From: RHKX01 sp046330285 | GTDB taxonomy: Bacteria > Actinomycetota > Thermoleophilia > Solirubrobacterales > 70-9 | Length of the DNA stretch: 64,000 bases | Reading direction: 5' to 3' | Assembly (NCBI GenBank): GCA_046330285.1 | Contig: JAXLSX010000005.1 | Location: 1-64,000, forward strand | Part shown: in pieces, positions 22,210-30,772 of the stretch | Position numbering within the stretch: position 1 is the first letter of the stretch | How the letters are laid out: each line of letters opens with the position of its first letter | Translations under genes and position numbers: made by a program | The notes under the pieces: generated by a model | Databases searched by the model: none | What the model was told of the DNA's origin: nothing | The model's input: only the letters and a program-made list of their open reading frames with translations

Positions 22210-23777
22210 GCCCGCGGACGGCTCGGCGCGGCGGCGAGCCGCGGATCCTCTTCGCGACCAGCAACGGAACCGGCCTCGGCCACCTGAACCGGGCGATGGC
22301 GATCGCCCGGCGGCTGCCCGCGGGCTGTTCCTCCTCCTTCTTCACCCTGTCGGCGGCCGCGCCGGTCGTCGCCGCCGAGGGCTGGGACGTCGACTATCTC
22401 GCCTCCTACCGTCGCCCGGCGTCGGGAACCGACCGCGCCTGGAACCTCCGCCTCGGGGCGATGCTCGAGCAGGTCTTCGCCGAGCGCGAGCCCGACCTCG
22501 TCGTCTTCGACGGAGTCCATCCCTACCGCGCGCTCACCCACCTGCTGAGCGCTCGCGGAGCGCCTCCCTCGATCTGGTGCCGGCGGCCGATGTGGCGCGC
22601 GGGCAGCTCGCTCGCCCCGCTGCGCCGAGCCGGAGCCTTCGACGCCGTCCTCGAGCCGGGTGAGCTCGCCGAGACGCGCGACCCGGGCCCGACGGTCGGC
22701 CTCCGCCGCGACGCCAAGCGGGTGCGCCCGGTCGTCTTCCTCGACCGCGAGGAGCTCCTGCCGCGCGAGTCGGCGGCCGCCGAGCTCGGGCTCGACCCGG
22801 GAAAGCGGACCGTTCTCGTCAATCTCGGGCAGGGGGGAGAGCTCGATCGCGCAGTCGCTCGCTCGCTCGCGGTCCTGACCGGCGTTCCGGACCTCCAGGT
22901 CGCGGCGCTGCGGTCGAGCCTGGCGGCCGGGCTCGAGATACCCGCCGGCGTCGTCGGCCTCGACGCCACGTTCCCGATGAGCCGCTACTTCGCCGCGATC
23001 GACATCTCCGTGGCGGCCGCCGGCTACAACGCCTTCCACGAGCTCATCGACTTCGCCGTCCCGACGCTGTTCGTGCCGATGTCGCGCAACACCGACGACC
23101 AGGGGGCCCGGGCGCGCTGGGCCGCTGATGCGGGGGTCGGGCTGGCCGTCACCGGGGCCGGCGACCCGGCGCTCGAGGAGCGCCTGCTGGAGCTCGCCGA
23201 CCCGGTTCGCGCCGCTGAGCTCGCGGCGGCATGCGTCCGCGTCTTCCCCGGCAACGGCGCCGGGGACGCCGCTGATCTCGTCGTCCGGATGCTCGCGGGC
23301 GAGCGCCCGGCGCCCGATGTCCGCGAGCGCGGCCGCTTCAACCGCTGGTTGCGCCTGTCGAGCCACCGCGTCGGCCCTTCGCTGCCCCTCGTCGCCGCCC
23401 TCGGCGCCCGTGACCTGTCCCGCAATCCCGAGCGTCGCTCCCCTTACCTCGGGATCCTCGCGCTCGGGGTGCCCGCTGGAGAGCTCGCGGACCGCGTGCG
23501 CGTCGCGATCGGCGATCTGCCGCCGGAGCGCGTCCTCGTCCTCACCGACTCGACGGCCTTCGGCGAGCTCCGCGCGCTCGGGGTCGGATTCGAGCTCCTG
23601 CCCGCCTGGCCGGAGGCCGGTAGCCGCCCGGTCGCGACGGCCGACGACATCCGTGCCCGGGTCCGCCTGCTGCTGGCCGGCAGGAGGCCGTTGCGGGCGG
23701 TCTCGATCGGCGAGCACGGCGAGGACGTGCTCGGCCTCGCCGATGCGCCGGAGCCCGGCGCAGGAGGCGGATCGTGA
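22206..23777 (+). CDS. MurG-like (GT28/GT1-type) glycosyltransferase
   Basis: 523 residues, GTG start. The N-terminal domain opens with FATSNGTGLGHLNRAMAIA, the GxGH loop of the MurG/UGT superfamily. The C-terminal domain has VLVNLGQGG and a donor-binding segment AAAGYNAFHELIDFAVPTLF followed by DDQGARAR. A ~130-residue C-terminal extension has no recognised motif. It probably adds a sugar from a nucleotide donor to the glycoconjugate that the neighbouring sulfotransferases modify (inference). Confidence 0.75.
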   Translation: MSPRTARRGGEPRILFATSNGTGLGHLNRAMAIARRLPAGCSSSFFTLSAAAPVVAAEGWDVDYLASYRRPASGTDRAWNLRLGAMLEQVFAEREPDLVVFDGVHPYRALTHLLSARGAPPSIWCRRPMWRAGSSLAPLRRAGAFDAVLEPGELAETRDPGPTVGLRRDAKRVRPVVFLDREELLPRESAAAELGLDPGKRTVLVNLGQGGELDRAVARSLAVLTGVPDLQVAALRSSLAAGLEIPAGVVGLDATFPMSRYFAAIDISVAAAGYNAFHELIDFAVPTLFVPMSRNTDDQGARARWAADAGVGLAVTGAGDPALEERLLELADPVRAAELAAACVRVFPGNGAGDAADLVVRMLAGERPAPDVRERGRFNRWLRLSSHRVGPSLPLVAALGARDLSRNPERRSPYLGILALGVPAGELADRVRVAIGDLPPERVLVLTDSTAFGELRALGVGFELLPAWPEAGSRPVATADDIRARVRLLLAGRRPLRAVSIGEHGEDVLGLADAPEPGAGGGS

Positions 23778-24733
23778 ATCGCCCTGCGGTACCCTCGGGG
23801 GCGCCTATGGAGGCTCCGGCCCCGACTGAAACGGCCGCCGTCGGGGGGGACGGCGCCCACGAGACGCTCCCCCGTGCGCGCCCCGGTTCCGGGACGCGCG
23901 ATCTGACGCTGCCCAACCTGATCGTGATCGGCGCCCAGAAGTGCGGGACGAGCGGGCTGCACTACTACCTCAGCCTCCACCCGGAGGTGTCGATGTCGAC
24001 GCCGAAGGAGCTCAACTTCTTCATCGCCGAGCGCAACTACCCGCGCGGCCTCGAGTGGTACTCGCGCCACTTCGATCCGACCGCGCGCTGCCGGGGCGAG
24101 GCATCGCCGAACTACACCGCCTATCCGCAGCACCTCGGCGTGCCCGAGCGGATCGCCGAGGTCGTGCCCGACGTCCGGCTCGTCTACATCGTCCGCGACC
24201 CGATCGAGCGGATCACCGCCCACTTCGTCCACAACTTCGCCAAGCGCCGCGAGAAGGGCGACCTGCGGGCGACGCTGATGCATCCCAATACCTCTTACGT
24301 GACCCGCAGCAAGTACTTCATGCAGCTGCAGCGGTTCCTCGCCCACTTCGACGAGGAGCAGATCCTCGTCCTCGACCAGGCTGATCTCCGCGACGACCGG
24401 ACGGCGACGCTCGAGAAGCTGTTCTCCTTCGCCGGGGTCGATTCGACGTTCCGGCACCCGAAGTTCGAGCAGGTCCGGCACTCGACGTCGCGCAAGAAGC
24501 GCGCAACGCGCCTCGGGATGCGCGTCCAGCGGATGAGCCGGACCCGGTTCGGCCGCCGGATCCCGCGCCGCGCCTGGCTCGCGCTCGACGTCGCCCTGCC
24601 GCTCTCGAAGCCGATCGAGAAGCCGAGCGGAGTCGCCGAGGCGCTGGGGCCGGAGGTGCTCGAGGTGCTCCACGAGGACGCCGACCGGCTGCGCGCGCAG
24701 ACCGGCCGGTCGTTCGACCACTGGTCGGTTTGA
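23774..24733 (+). CDS. sulfotransferase (heparan-sulfate/NodH type, paralogue 4)
   Basis: 319 residues from the GTG overlapping the upstream stop; an ATG at 23,807 is an alternative. The PAPS loop is IVIGAQKCGTSGLHYYLSLH with KELNFF following, and the 3'-phosphate site is YIVRDPIERITAHFVHNF. It belongs to the classical Sulfotransfer_1/3 branch, unlike the three GGTGRSGTH paralogues, so it probably sulfates a different position. Its stop overlaps the flippase start (TTGA). Confidence 0.85.
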   Translation: MNRPAVPSGAPMEAPAPTETAAVGGDGAHETLPRARPGSGTRDLTLPNLIVIGAQKCGTSGLHYYLSLHPEVSMSTPKELNFFIAERNYPRGLEWYSRHFDPTARCRGEASPNYTAYPQHLGVPERIAEVVPDVRLVYIVRDPIERITAHFVHNFAKRREKGDLRATLMHPNTSYVTRSKYFMQLQRFLAHFDEEQILVLDQADLRDDRTATLEKLFSFAGVDSTFRHPKFEQVRHSTSRKKRATRLGMRVQRMSRTRFGRRIPRRAWLALDVALPLSKPIEKPSGVAEALGPEVLEVLHEDADRLRAQTGRSFDHWSV

Positions 24734-26760
24734 GCGACGGCAACCGCAAGCGGCGGAGGAAGAAGAACCGCAACAAGGGCGGGTCGGGCCCGAAGCGTCC
24801 CGACAAGGCCGCCGGCACGGGCGCCGCGCTCGGCACCCAGGTCCTCCGCTACTCCGGCATCCACGGGATCGGGATGCTGCTCGGCAACGTCGTCACCTTC
24901 GCGGCGACGATCGTCGTTGCCAACTTCTCCAGCCCCGGCGAGTTCGGCCAGCTCGGGCTCCTGCTGTTCTACTCGGGCCTGCTGACGATCCTCTTCACCC
25001 TGGCGAGCAAGCAGGGGACGCTGAAGCGCACGTTCGGCGGCGACGACGAGGACGACGATGACGACGACGAGGAAGATGACGACGACCTCGCGACCTCGCC
25101 GCGCCGCAGCCTCGGCACGGGCCTGGTCACGATCACGATGGTCTCGATCATCGGCACCGGCCTCTCGATCATCTTCGCCGACCCGATCTCGCACTACCTC
25201 CTCGGGGACGCCGACCCGAACCTGGTGATGTACGCGGCGCTCGCCGGCGGGACGGCCGCCCTCTACCGGGTCTCCTCGATCGCCGTCTGGATCGAGCGCC
25301 GGCCGTACTCCTACATCGCGGTCGAGGTCGCCAAGCCCGTCTTCATCCTCGCCGCCACGGTGCCGCTGCTGATCGCGGGTCTCTCGATCAAGGGCGCGAT
25401 CGCCGGCCAGGCGATCGGCACCGGGCTGGCGATGCTGATGTCGCTCGTCGTCCTCCGCGGGAGCTGGGAGCTCTGCTGGGACTGGCGCGAGGCGATCGCG
25501 ATCTACAAGAAGGGCGCGATCCGGGTGCCGCTGGTCCTCTCGATGTGGGTCGTCGGCTACGCCGACATCTTCATCCTCTCCCGCTTCGTCGACCACGCCG
25601 AGCTCGGCACCTACCACCTGGCGTCGCGGATGGCCTTCCTCGTCGCCGTGTTGCCCGGCGGCTACCGGAAGGCGTTGCGGCCGCTGCAGAAGACACCGAT
25701 GTTCCGGGCCGTCGAGGACGAATACGGCGTCGGCAACGCTCGCGGGATCCAGTTCGGCTACTTCACCTTCGTCCTCGCCGGAACGATGCTGATGACGACG
25801 GTGATGGCCACCGTCATGGTCAGGATCGCGCCGGCGTCCTACGCGAGCGCGGCACCGCTGATCCCGCTCGTCGCGGGCGGCCTCGTCGCGCCGACCGTCT
25901 ACCGGATGATCAACAAGTCGGTCAAGTACGCCGACAAGCGGGTGCCGTTCATCATCGGCGCGGTCGTCGCGATGTTCGCGTTCGTCGGGCTGACGCTCCT
26001 GCTCGTCCAGGAGATCGGGGTCAAGGCGGCGCCGGTCGCGATGATGATCGCCTTCGCGATCCCGACCGTCTACGTGTTCCTGCGCTCCCAGCGCGGGCGG
26101 AGCCCGATCGTCCTGCCGTGGCGTCAGATGTTCATCTGCTGCGCGCTGGCCGTCGTCGTCGGCGTCGCCCACAGCATGATCGACCCCGGCGGAATCGTGC
26201 TCGACCTGATCCTGGGCACCTTCGCCGTGATCCTCTGGGCATTCCTCTGCCTGGCGCTCGGCGCCGTCCCTCAGACGCACCGTGGGGCGCTGCTGGCGAT
26301 GTTCAAGGGCCTGCGGCGCCCTCACCACGGATTCGAGGCGGAGGCCGGTCTCGAGGCCCTACGGCCGCGTGAGCGCAAGTCACTGCGCCGGGCGGTAGTC
26401 CGCGGCCTGCCGTCGGAGGAGGCCGCCAAGCCCGCTCTCGGCATGCGCCGGAACGCCGGCAACGGCAACGGCGGCTACAGCGACGCCGATGCGGTCCTCG
26501 TCGAGATCCTCCGGCGGGTCGCCAAGGAGGGCGGTGCGCCGGGCGTCCCCGACAACTACGCCCGCCGCGACGACCACGACCGCGATTCCCAGATCGGCGC
26601 CTACCTCTTCGCCCAGGGACCGATCGCGGCCCGCGACCAGCTCGGCAAGAAGCTGATCAACGACGGTGTCGCCGAGCCCTTCGACCTCCACACGCTCGAG
26701 CACGTGCTCGCGTCGCTGCGCCGCGCGGACGGCGACGTCTGGAGCGGTGGATCGGACTGA
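24730..26760 (+). CDS. polysaccharide flippase-like membrane protein (MATE/MVF superfamily)
   Basis: 676 residues from a TTG start. A basic Lys/Arg-rich N-terminus precedes about 12-14 hydrophobic helices (~30-520) of the Wzx/oligosaccharyl-lipid flippase type. A run of Asp/Glu lies in a loop at ~103-118. The last ~160 residues are soluble. It should translocate a lipid-linked, possibly sulfated glycan across the inner membrane. It closes the sulfotransferase operon. Confidence 0.75.
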   Translation: MSDGNRKRRRKKNRNKGGSGPKRPDKAAGTGAALGTQVLRYSGIHGIGMLLGNVVTFAATIVVANFSSPGEFGQLGLLLFYSGLLTILFTLASKQGTLKRTFGGDDEDDDDDDEEDDDDLATSPRRSLGTGLVTITMVSIIGTGLSIIFADPISHYLLGDADPNLVMYAALAGGTAALYRVSSIAVWIERRPYSYIAVEVAKPVFILAATVPLLIAGLSIKGAIAGQAIGTGLAMLMSLVVLRGSWELCWDWREAIAIYKKGAIRVPLVLSMWVVGYADIFILSRFVDHAELGTYHLASRMAFLVAVLPGGYRKALRPLQKTPMFRAVEDEYGVGNARGIQFGYFTFVLAGTMLMTTVMATVMVRIAPASYASAAPLIPLVAGGLVAPTVYRMINKSVKYADKRVPFIIGAVVAMFAFVGLTLLLVQEIGVKAAPVAMMIAFAIPTVYVFLRSQRGRSPIVLPWRQMFICCALAVVVGVAHSMIDPGGIVLDLILGTFAVILWAFLCLALGAVPQTHRGALLAMFKGLRRPHHGFEAEAGLEALRPRERKSLRRAVVRGLPSEEAAKPALGMRRNAGNGNGGYSDADAVLVEILRRVAKEGGAPGVPDNYARRDDHDRDSQIGAYLFAQGPIAARDQLGKKLINDGVAEPFDLHTLEHVLASLRRADGDVWSGGSD

Positions 26761-26769
26761 GGTCGGCGC

Positions 26770-27315
26770 CTATTCGGCGTCGCCGCTGTTGCCGTCGCCG
26801 TTGTCGGCACCGGCACGGCGGATCGTGATCTGGTCGGCCTCGATCGTCACGCGCACCGCGCGGTGGCCGGCCCAGTTCTCGGAGTAGACGGAGTTGTCCT
26901 TGACCGAGGGGTCGAGCCAGAGGCCGTAGCCGTCCTCCTCGCCGTGGTCGAAGGTCGCGTCGACGGTGTTGGCGCCGCGCCTGCGGCCACGGCCGCCACG
27001 ACGACGGCGGCGACGGCGCGGCCGGTCCTCCTCGTCCTCGTCGCGGTCCTCGTCCTCGGCGTCCGACTCCTCGTCGGAAGCGTCGGCCGCCTCGGCGGCG
27101 GCGAGCGTCGCGGCCTCGACCTCGGCCTCGATCTCGTCGCGGAGATCGTCGGACGTGTCGGGCTCGGAGTCGGGGGTGAGGTCGTGCCGGCGGCGGAACT
27201 CGCGGAGCTCCGAGGCCGAGATATCGAGCTGGTGGGCGATCCAGGCATCGGTCCGGCCCTCGCGCACCCATGCGCGGATCTGGTTCAGCTGCGATCTAAG
27301 AGGCTTGCCTGCCAT
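26770..27315 (-). CDS. HTH-containing acidic/Arg-rich protein, unknown function
   Basis: 181 residues in three parts: an N-terminal helix-turn-helix-like segment (1-48; WIAHQLDISASELREFRRRH), a very acidic Glu/Asp stretch (~50-97) ending in an Arg-only run and GRGRRR (~98-112), and a C-terminal beta-rich domain (~115-165). I do not recognise the family; the mix suggests a nucleic-acid-binding protein. A TAGACT box lies 11 nt before the ATG. Confidence 0.6.
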   Translation of the reverse strand: MAGKPLRSQLNQIRAWVREGRTDAWIAHQLDISASELREFRRRHDLTPDSEPDTSDDLRDEIEAEVEAATLAAAEAADASDEESDAEDEDRDEDEEDRPRRRRRRRGGRGRRRGANTVDATFDHGEEDGYGLWLDPSVKDNSVYSENWAGHRAVRVTIEADQITIRRAGADNGDGNSGDAE

Positions 27316-27471
27316 TGCGGCGCGTGAGTCTACCCAACGGGCGGCGGTGACCCGGTGCCCATACCCGCTGGGTGTGGACGCATGAATCCCCTTTCGCTAA
27401 GGTCGAGCCCCCGCTGCGGCGCGGGAGCCGTGCCACCAAGCCGTTCCACCCCGGTAGAGGTCCGGGTGCCC

Positions 27472-27663
27472 ATGCTCGTTCTGACCCGGAAGACCAACCA
27501 GAGCATCATGATCGGTGACGACATCGAGATCACCGTTCTCTCCGTCTCCGGCGACAAGGTGAGGATCGGCATCGAGGCCCCCCGCGACATCAGCGTCTTC
27601 CGCCGCGAGGTCCTGGACAACGCGGACGCGGAGCCGTCCGAGGACGCCTCCAAGGCCGAGTAG
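27472..27663 (+). CDS. csrA: carbon storage regulator CsrA
   Basis: 63 residues: MLVLTRKTNQSIMIGDDIEITVL, then KVRIGIEAPRDISVFRREV, the full conserved CsrA core with the RNA-contacting start LVLTRK and the RxE end. It binds GGA motifs in mRNA leaders to control translation. A candidate -10, TAAGGT, lies at 27,398-27,403, leaving a ~60-nt leader. No flagellar genes or fliW are seen nearby, unlike its usual actinobacterial or Firmicute setting. Confidence 0.93.
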   Translation: MLVLTRKTNQSIMIGDDIEITVLSVSGDKVRIGIEAPRDISVFRREVLDNADAEPSEDASKAE

Positions 27664-27679
27664 CTCTTCCGGGCGGGGG

Positions 27680-27696
27680 AGGCGGCTCAGCCGCCT
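27680..27696. terminator. hairpin between convergent csrA and 27,687 gene
   Basis: Perfect 7-bp stem AGGCGGC/GCCGCCT whose 3-nt loop is the stop codon of the minus-strand gene. It sits between two convergent genes and could act on both strands; there is no T-run. Confidence 0.35.
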
Positions 27697-27956
27697 ACGA
27701 GCCAAGCCAGGGTTTCGAACATCACGACCACGACCACGACGACGGTCACGGTCAGGCAGAGGGCGAGCACGCCGAAGCGGACGCGGCCGCGCTTCTCGGT
27801 CTTGACGATGTGGCGGGCTCGCGAGCGGTTGGCGGCGCGGCGGCGCAGCTCGAGGCGTCGTTGGTCCTCGATCTGCTGCTCACGCTCGAATGCTTCCTCG
27901 AACTCGTCGAAGTCGCGTTCCATCCGCGGAGCGGCCAATGGAGTCTGGGTGGCCAC
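27687..27956 (-). CDS. single-pass membrane protein, unknown function
   Basis: 89 residues from a GTG with TAATAT 8 nt upstream and no ribosome binding site. The N-terminal two thirds are charged and helical (FDEFEEAFEREQQIEDQRR), and the C-terminus is one strongly hydrophobic helix (~63-85). No family recognised. Confidence 0.6.
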   Translation of the reverse strand: MATQTPLAAPRMERDFDEFEEAFEREQQIEDQRRLELRRRAANRSRARHIVKTEKRGRVRFGVLALCLTVTVVVVVVVMFETLAWLVGG

Positions 27957-28006
27957 GGGCGGGAATATTAGCCGTTGCTAAGACGGGTTGCCAATCGCTC
28001 AAGTTC

Positions 28007-28543
28007 TCAGCAGGCGCCCCAGAGCCCGACTCCGGCGTCGGCGGCCGCCCGCTCGATGGCGTTGAGGCGGTCGGCCTCGGCGGTGTTCGGCGGGATCTCC
28101 AGGGTCCGCGCGTAGCCGCCCCGCACGAGCTCGGCGTTGACGAACTCGCCGTCCGCGTAGACGTAGGCGAGCAGGCGGCCGTAGACGTCGCGGAGCTCGC
28201 GGTCGAAGACGAGGCGGACGGTCTCGCCGTCGACGAGCTCGTGGTTGAACGCCGACGCCTCGGGCCCGTAGCACTGGACCGGTTCGCCGGGCTTGACCGT
28301 CTCCGGCGTATCGACGCCGATGTAGCGGACGTCGTCGGTGCCGCCGTCGATCGCGACCTCGATCGTGTCGCCGTCGATCGCGCGGACGACCCGCGCGGCC
28401 ACGGGTTCGCGCGAGCTTGCGCCCGGACCGCCGCCGCTCGGCGATCCGCCGCCGTCATCGCCGCCCCCCGTCAGGAGCAGGTAGACGAGCAGGGCGAGGA
28501 GCGCCAGGGCCCCCGCGGTGCCGCCTCTGACGCCCGGAACCAT
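28007..28543 (-). CDS. membrane-anchored or secreted thermonuclease (SNase domain)
   Basis: 178 residues. An N-terminal signal/anchor (~8-25) and a Gly/Ser-rich linker lead to a staphylococcal-nuclease domain (~48-175): VVRAIDGDTIEV, VRYIGVDTPET (first catalytic Arg and calcium-binding Asp), and DVYGRLLAYVY (second catalytic Arg). It cleaves DNA and RNA outside the membrane. A single gene next to the aldolase on the same strand. Confidence 0.88.
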   Translation of the reverse strand: MVPGVRGGTAGALALLALLVYLLLTGGGDDGGGSPSGGGPGASSREPVAARVVRAIDGDTIEVAIDGGTDDVRYIGVDTPETVKPGEPVQCYGPEASAFNHELVDGETVRLVFDRELRDVYGRLLAYVYADGEFVNAELVRGGYARTLEIPPNTAEADRLNAIERAAADAGVGLWGAC

Positions 28544-28579
28544 GTCCGCCCGGACCCCGGTTGTCGCCTCCGCGCCCCG

Positions 28580-29500
28580 CTACGGGATGCGGTGGACGCT
28601 CGAGAGCATGATCTCCTTGATCTGGGCGATGATCTCGAGCGCCTCGTTCCACTCGCGCTGCCAGACGTTGCGGCCGTAGATCACGCCGGAGCCGCCCGCC
28701 TGCATGATCCCGCGAGTCTGCTCGAGCAGGGCGTCGTCATCGACCTTCGAACCGCCCGAGAGGACGACCAGCGAACGGCCGGCCGACTCGACGCAGTGCG
28801 AGATCGCGTCCTCGCCGGAGAAACCGCCCTCGTTGTAGGGAGCGGGGGAGTCCTTGTCCTTCTCCGGATCGATCTTCGGCATGTTCAGCTTGACGATGTC
28901 GGCCCCCATCTCCATCGCCATCCGCGCCGCGTAGTCGATTGCGTAGAACGAGTTCTGCCCGCCCTTCGCGGCGACCGCCTCACCGCGCGGGTAGGACCAG
29001 ACGACGAGCGGCATCCCGAAGCGGTCGCAGTCCTCGCGGACCTGGCGGAGCTGGACGAGATCCTCGTCCTGCCGCGGCGAGCCGACGTAGAGCGTGTAGC
29101 CGACCGCGTCGGCGCCGAGCTTGACCGCATCCTCGACCGAGGCGTTGCAGGTCGAGAGCGCCTTCTCCGACGGCGGGATGTCGGTCTTGCCGTTGACCTT
29201 GAGGATCAGCGGCACGCTGCCGGCGTAGTCGGGGTAGTACTTCGTCGCCATGCCGATCTGGCAGGCGATCGCCGAGTAGCCGCCCTCGGCCGCGAGCCGG
29301 AACTGGTAGTCGGGGTCCTTCGAAGCGGGGTTCGGGAAGAAATCGCGCGGGCCGTGCTCGATGCCCTGATCGATCGGCAGCAGCATCAGCGTCCCGTTGC
29401 CGGGGCCGAACTCGAACAGCAGTCGGTGCAGGCGGGTGCGCTTGCCCGGTGCCAACGTCTCGAGTAGCGACTTCTGCTCGGTGATGCTCTTGACCTCCAC
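28580..29500 (-). CDS. class I fructose-bisphosphate aldolase (FbaB/DhnA type)
   Basis: 306 residues from a GTG with a strong AGGAGG 9 nt upstream, one of few clear ribosome binding sites among the core genes. The TIM-barrel features are LLPIDQGIEHGPRDFF, ADAVGYTLYVGS, ADIVKLNMPK with the Schiff-base-type Lys, LSGGSK and GGSGVIYGRNVWQR. It cleaves fructose 1,6-bisphosphate or the reverse in gluconeogenesis. The gene is monocistronic and divergent from the GCS2-type ligase. Confidence 0.9.
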   Translation of the reverse strand: MEVKSITEQKSLLETLAPGKRTRLHRLLFEFGPGNGTLMLLPIDQGIEHGPRDFFPNPASKDPDYQFRLAAEGGYSAIACQIGMATKYYPDYAGSVPLILKVNGKTDIPPSEKALSTCNASVEDAVKLGADAVGYTLYVGSPRQDEDLVQLRQVREDCDRFGMPLVVWSYPRGEAVAAKGGQNSFYAIDYAARMAMEMGADIVKLNMPKIDPEKDKDSPAPYNEGGFSGEDAISHCVESAGRSLVVLSGGSKVDDDALLEQTRGIMQAGGSGVIYGRNVWQREWNEALEIIAQIKEIMLSSVHRIP

Positions 29501-29624
29501 TTGGAGTTCCTCCTTGGTTTCTGAAAGCCGCGTCCTGCGTCGGTGCGACGGGGCGGCGGGGGGCGGTTTGGCCAGTATATGTGCGTAAGACGGCAGTTAC
29601 CGGGGTAGGATCGCCGGACCGGAC

Positions 29625-30740
29625 GTGCTCGAGCACAGCTTCAACGGCGCACCTTTCACCGTCGGGATCGAGGAGGAGCTGATGCTTCTGGATCCCGAGA
29701 CCCTCGACCTGTCCCAGGGCATCGAGGCGATCCTCGCCGACGTACCCGACGAGCACGCGGGCCAGGTCAAGCCGGAGCTCTTCCAGTCCGTGCTCGAAGT
29801 CGCGACGACGCCCTGCCCGGACATCGCCACCGCGACCGAGCAGCTCGCGGTCCTGCGCCGGCTCGTCGGCTCGATCGCCGAGCGCAACGGCATGCTCGTC
29901 GGCGCCGCCGGCACCCATCCGTTCGCGCGCTGCGACGACCAGGCGATCGTCGAGCGGCCGCGGTACCGGGAGCTGATCGCCGACCTCGGCTTCATCGCCG
30001 AGCGCGAGCTCATCTTCGGTACCCACGTCCACGTCGGCATCGACTCCGCCGACAAGGCCATCTACGTCGCCGACGGGATCCGCCGGCACCTGCCGCTGCT
30101 CCTCGCCCTGTCCTCGAACTCCCCTTTCTGGGAGGGCCGGAACACGGGGATGATGTCCGCCCGGACGCCCGTCTTCCGCGCCTTCCCGCGCCAGGGCGTA
30201 CCGCCTCATTACGGCTCCTGGGAGATCTACTCGCGCCGGGTCGGCCAGATGACCGGCTCGGGGGCGATCGACGACTACACCTACCTCTGGTGGGACGTGC
30301 GACCGCATCCGAACCTCGGCACGGTCGAGACCCGGATCTTCGACCAGGCGACGCGGCTCGAGGACACCGCCGCGTTCGCGGCCCTGACCCTGTCGCTCTC
30401 GCATCGCTTCGCCGAGCTGTTCGACGAGGGCGAGCCGCTCGTCGAGGCACCGTTCGAGCTGATCGACGACAACAAGGTCCGCGCCGCGGTCCGCGGGATG
30501 GAGGGGGAGCTCGTCGACTTCGGCCGGCGCCGGCCCGTCGCCGCGACCGAGATGGCCGAGCGCCTGATCGCCGAGGTCGAGGCGAGCGCCGCCGAGGTCG
30601 GTTGCAAGGAGGAGCTGCGGCGAGCGAGCGACATCGTCGCCGGCGGCACCGGGGCCCGGCGGCAGCTCGACTTCGTGGCCGCGCACGGCGACGACCTCCG
30701 CGAGCTCGTCGCGGCCGCCGTGGCGCTCACCGCGCGCTGA
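29625..30740 (+). CDS. carboxylate-amine ligase of the GCS2 (YbdK) family
   Basis: 371 residues, GTG start. Family motifs: FTVGIEEELMLLD near the N-terminus, GTHPFARCDDQ, the metal-binding GTHVHVGIDSADKAI, and WWDVRPHPNLGTVETRIFDQ. These enzymes have weak glutamate-cysteine ligase activity or join other carboxylates and amines; in actinobacteria the true substrate is often unknown. TAGGAT lies 13 nt before the start. Confidence 0.88.
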   Translation: MLEHSFNGAPFTVGIEEELMLLDPETLDLSQGIEAILADVPDEHAGQVKPELFQSVLEVATTPCPDIATATEQLAVLRRLVGSIAERNGMLVGAAGTHPFARCDDQAIVERPRYRELIADLGFIAERELIFGTHVHVGIDSADKAIYVADGIRRHLPLLLALSSNSPFWEGRNTGMMSARTPVFRAFPRQGVPPHYGSWEIYSRRVGQMTGSGAIDDYTYLWWDVRPHPNLGTVETRIFDQATRLEDTAAFAALTLSLSHRFAELFDEGEPLVEAPFELIDDNKVRAAVRGMEGELVDFGRRRPVAATEMAERLIAEVEASAAEVGCKEELRRASDIVAGGTGARRQLDFVAAHGDDLRELVAAAVALTAR

Positions 30741-30760
30741 TCGATACCCCCGCGCGGGGG

Positions 30761-30766
30761 TATCCT
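30761..30766 (+). promoter_or_regulatory. -10 box of leaderless rhomboid-like gene
   Basis: TATCCT followed by 6 nt and the GTG at 30,773, with no ribosome binding site. This sets the start of the rhomboid-like gene well inside the longer open frame. Confidence 0.55.
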
Positions 30767-30772
30767 CGCTCT

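Noticed and set aside
24996..25085. GAC/GAG-rich run as a DNA repeat element
   Set aside because: It is an in-frame Asp/Glu loop of the flippase-like protein with mixed codons, not a mobile or variable-number repeat.
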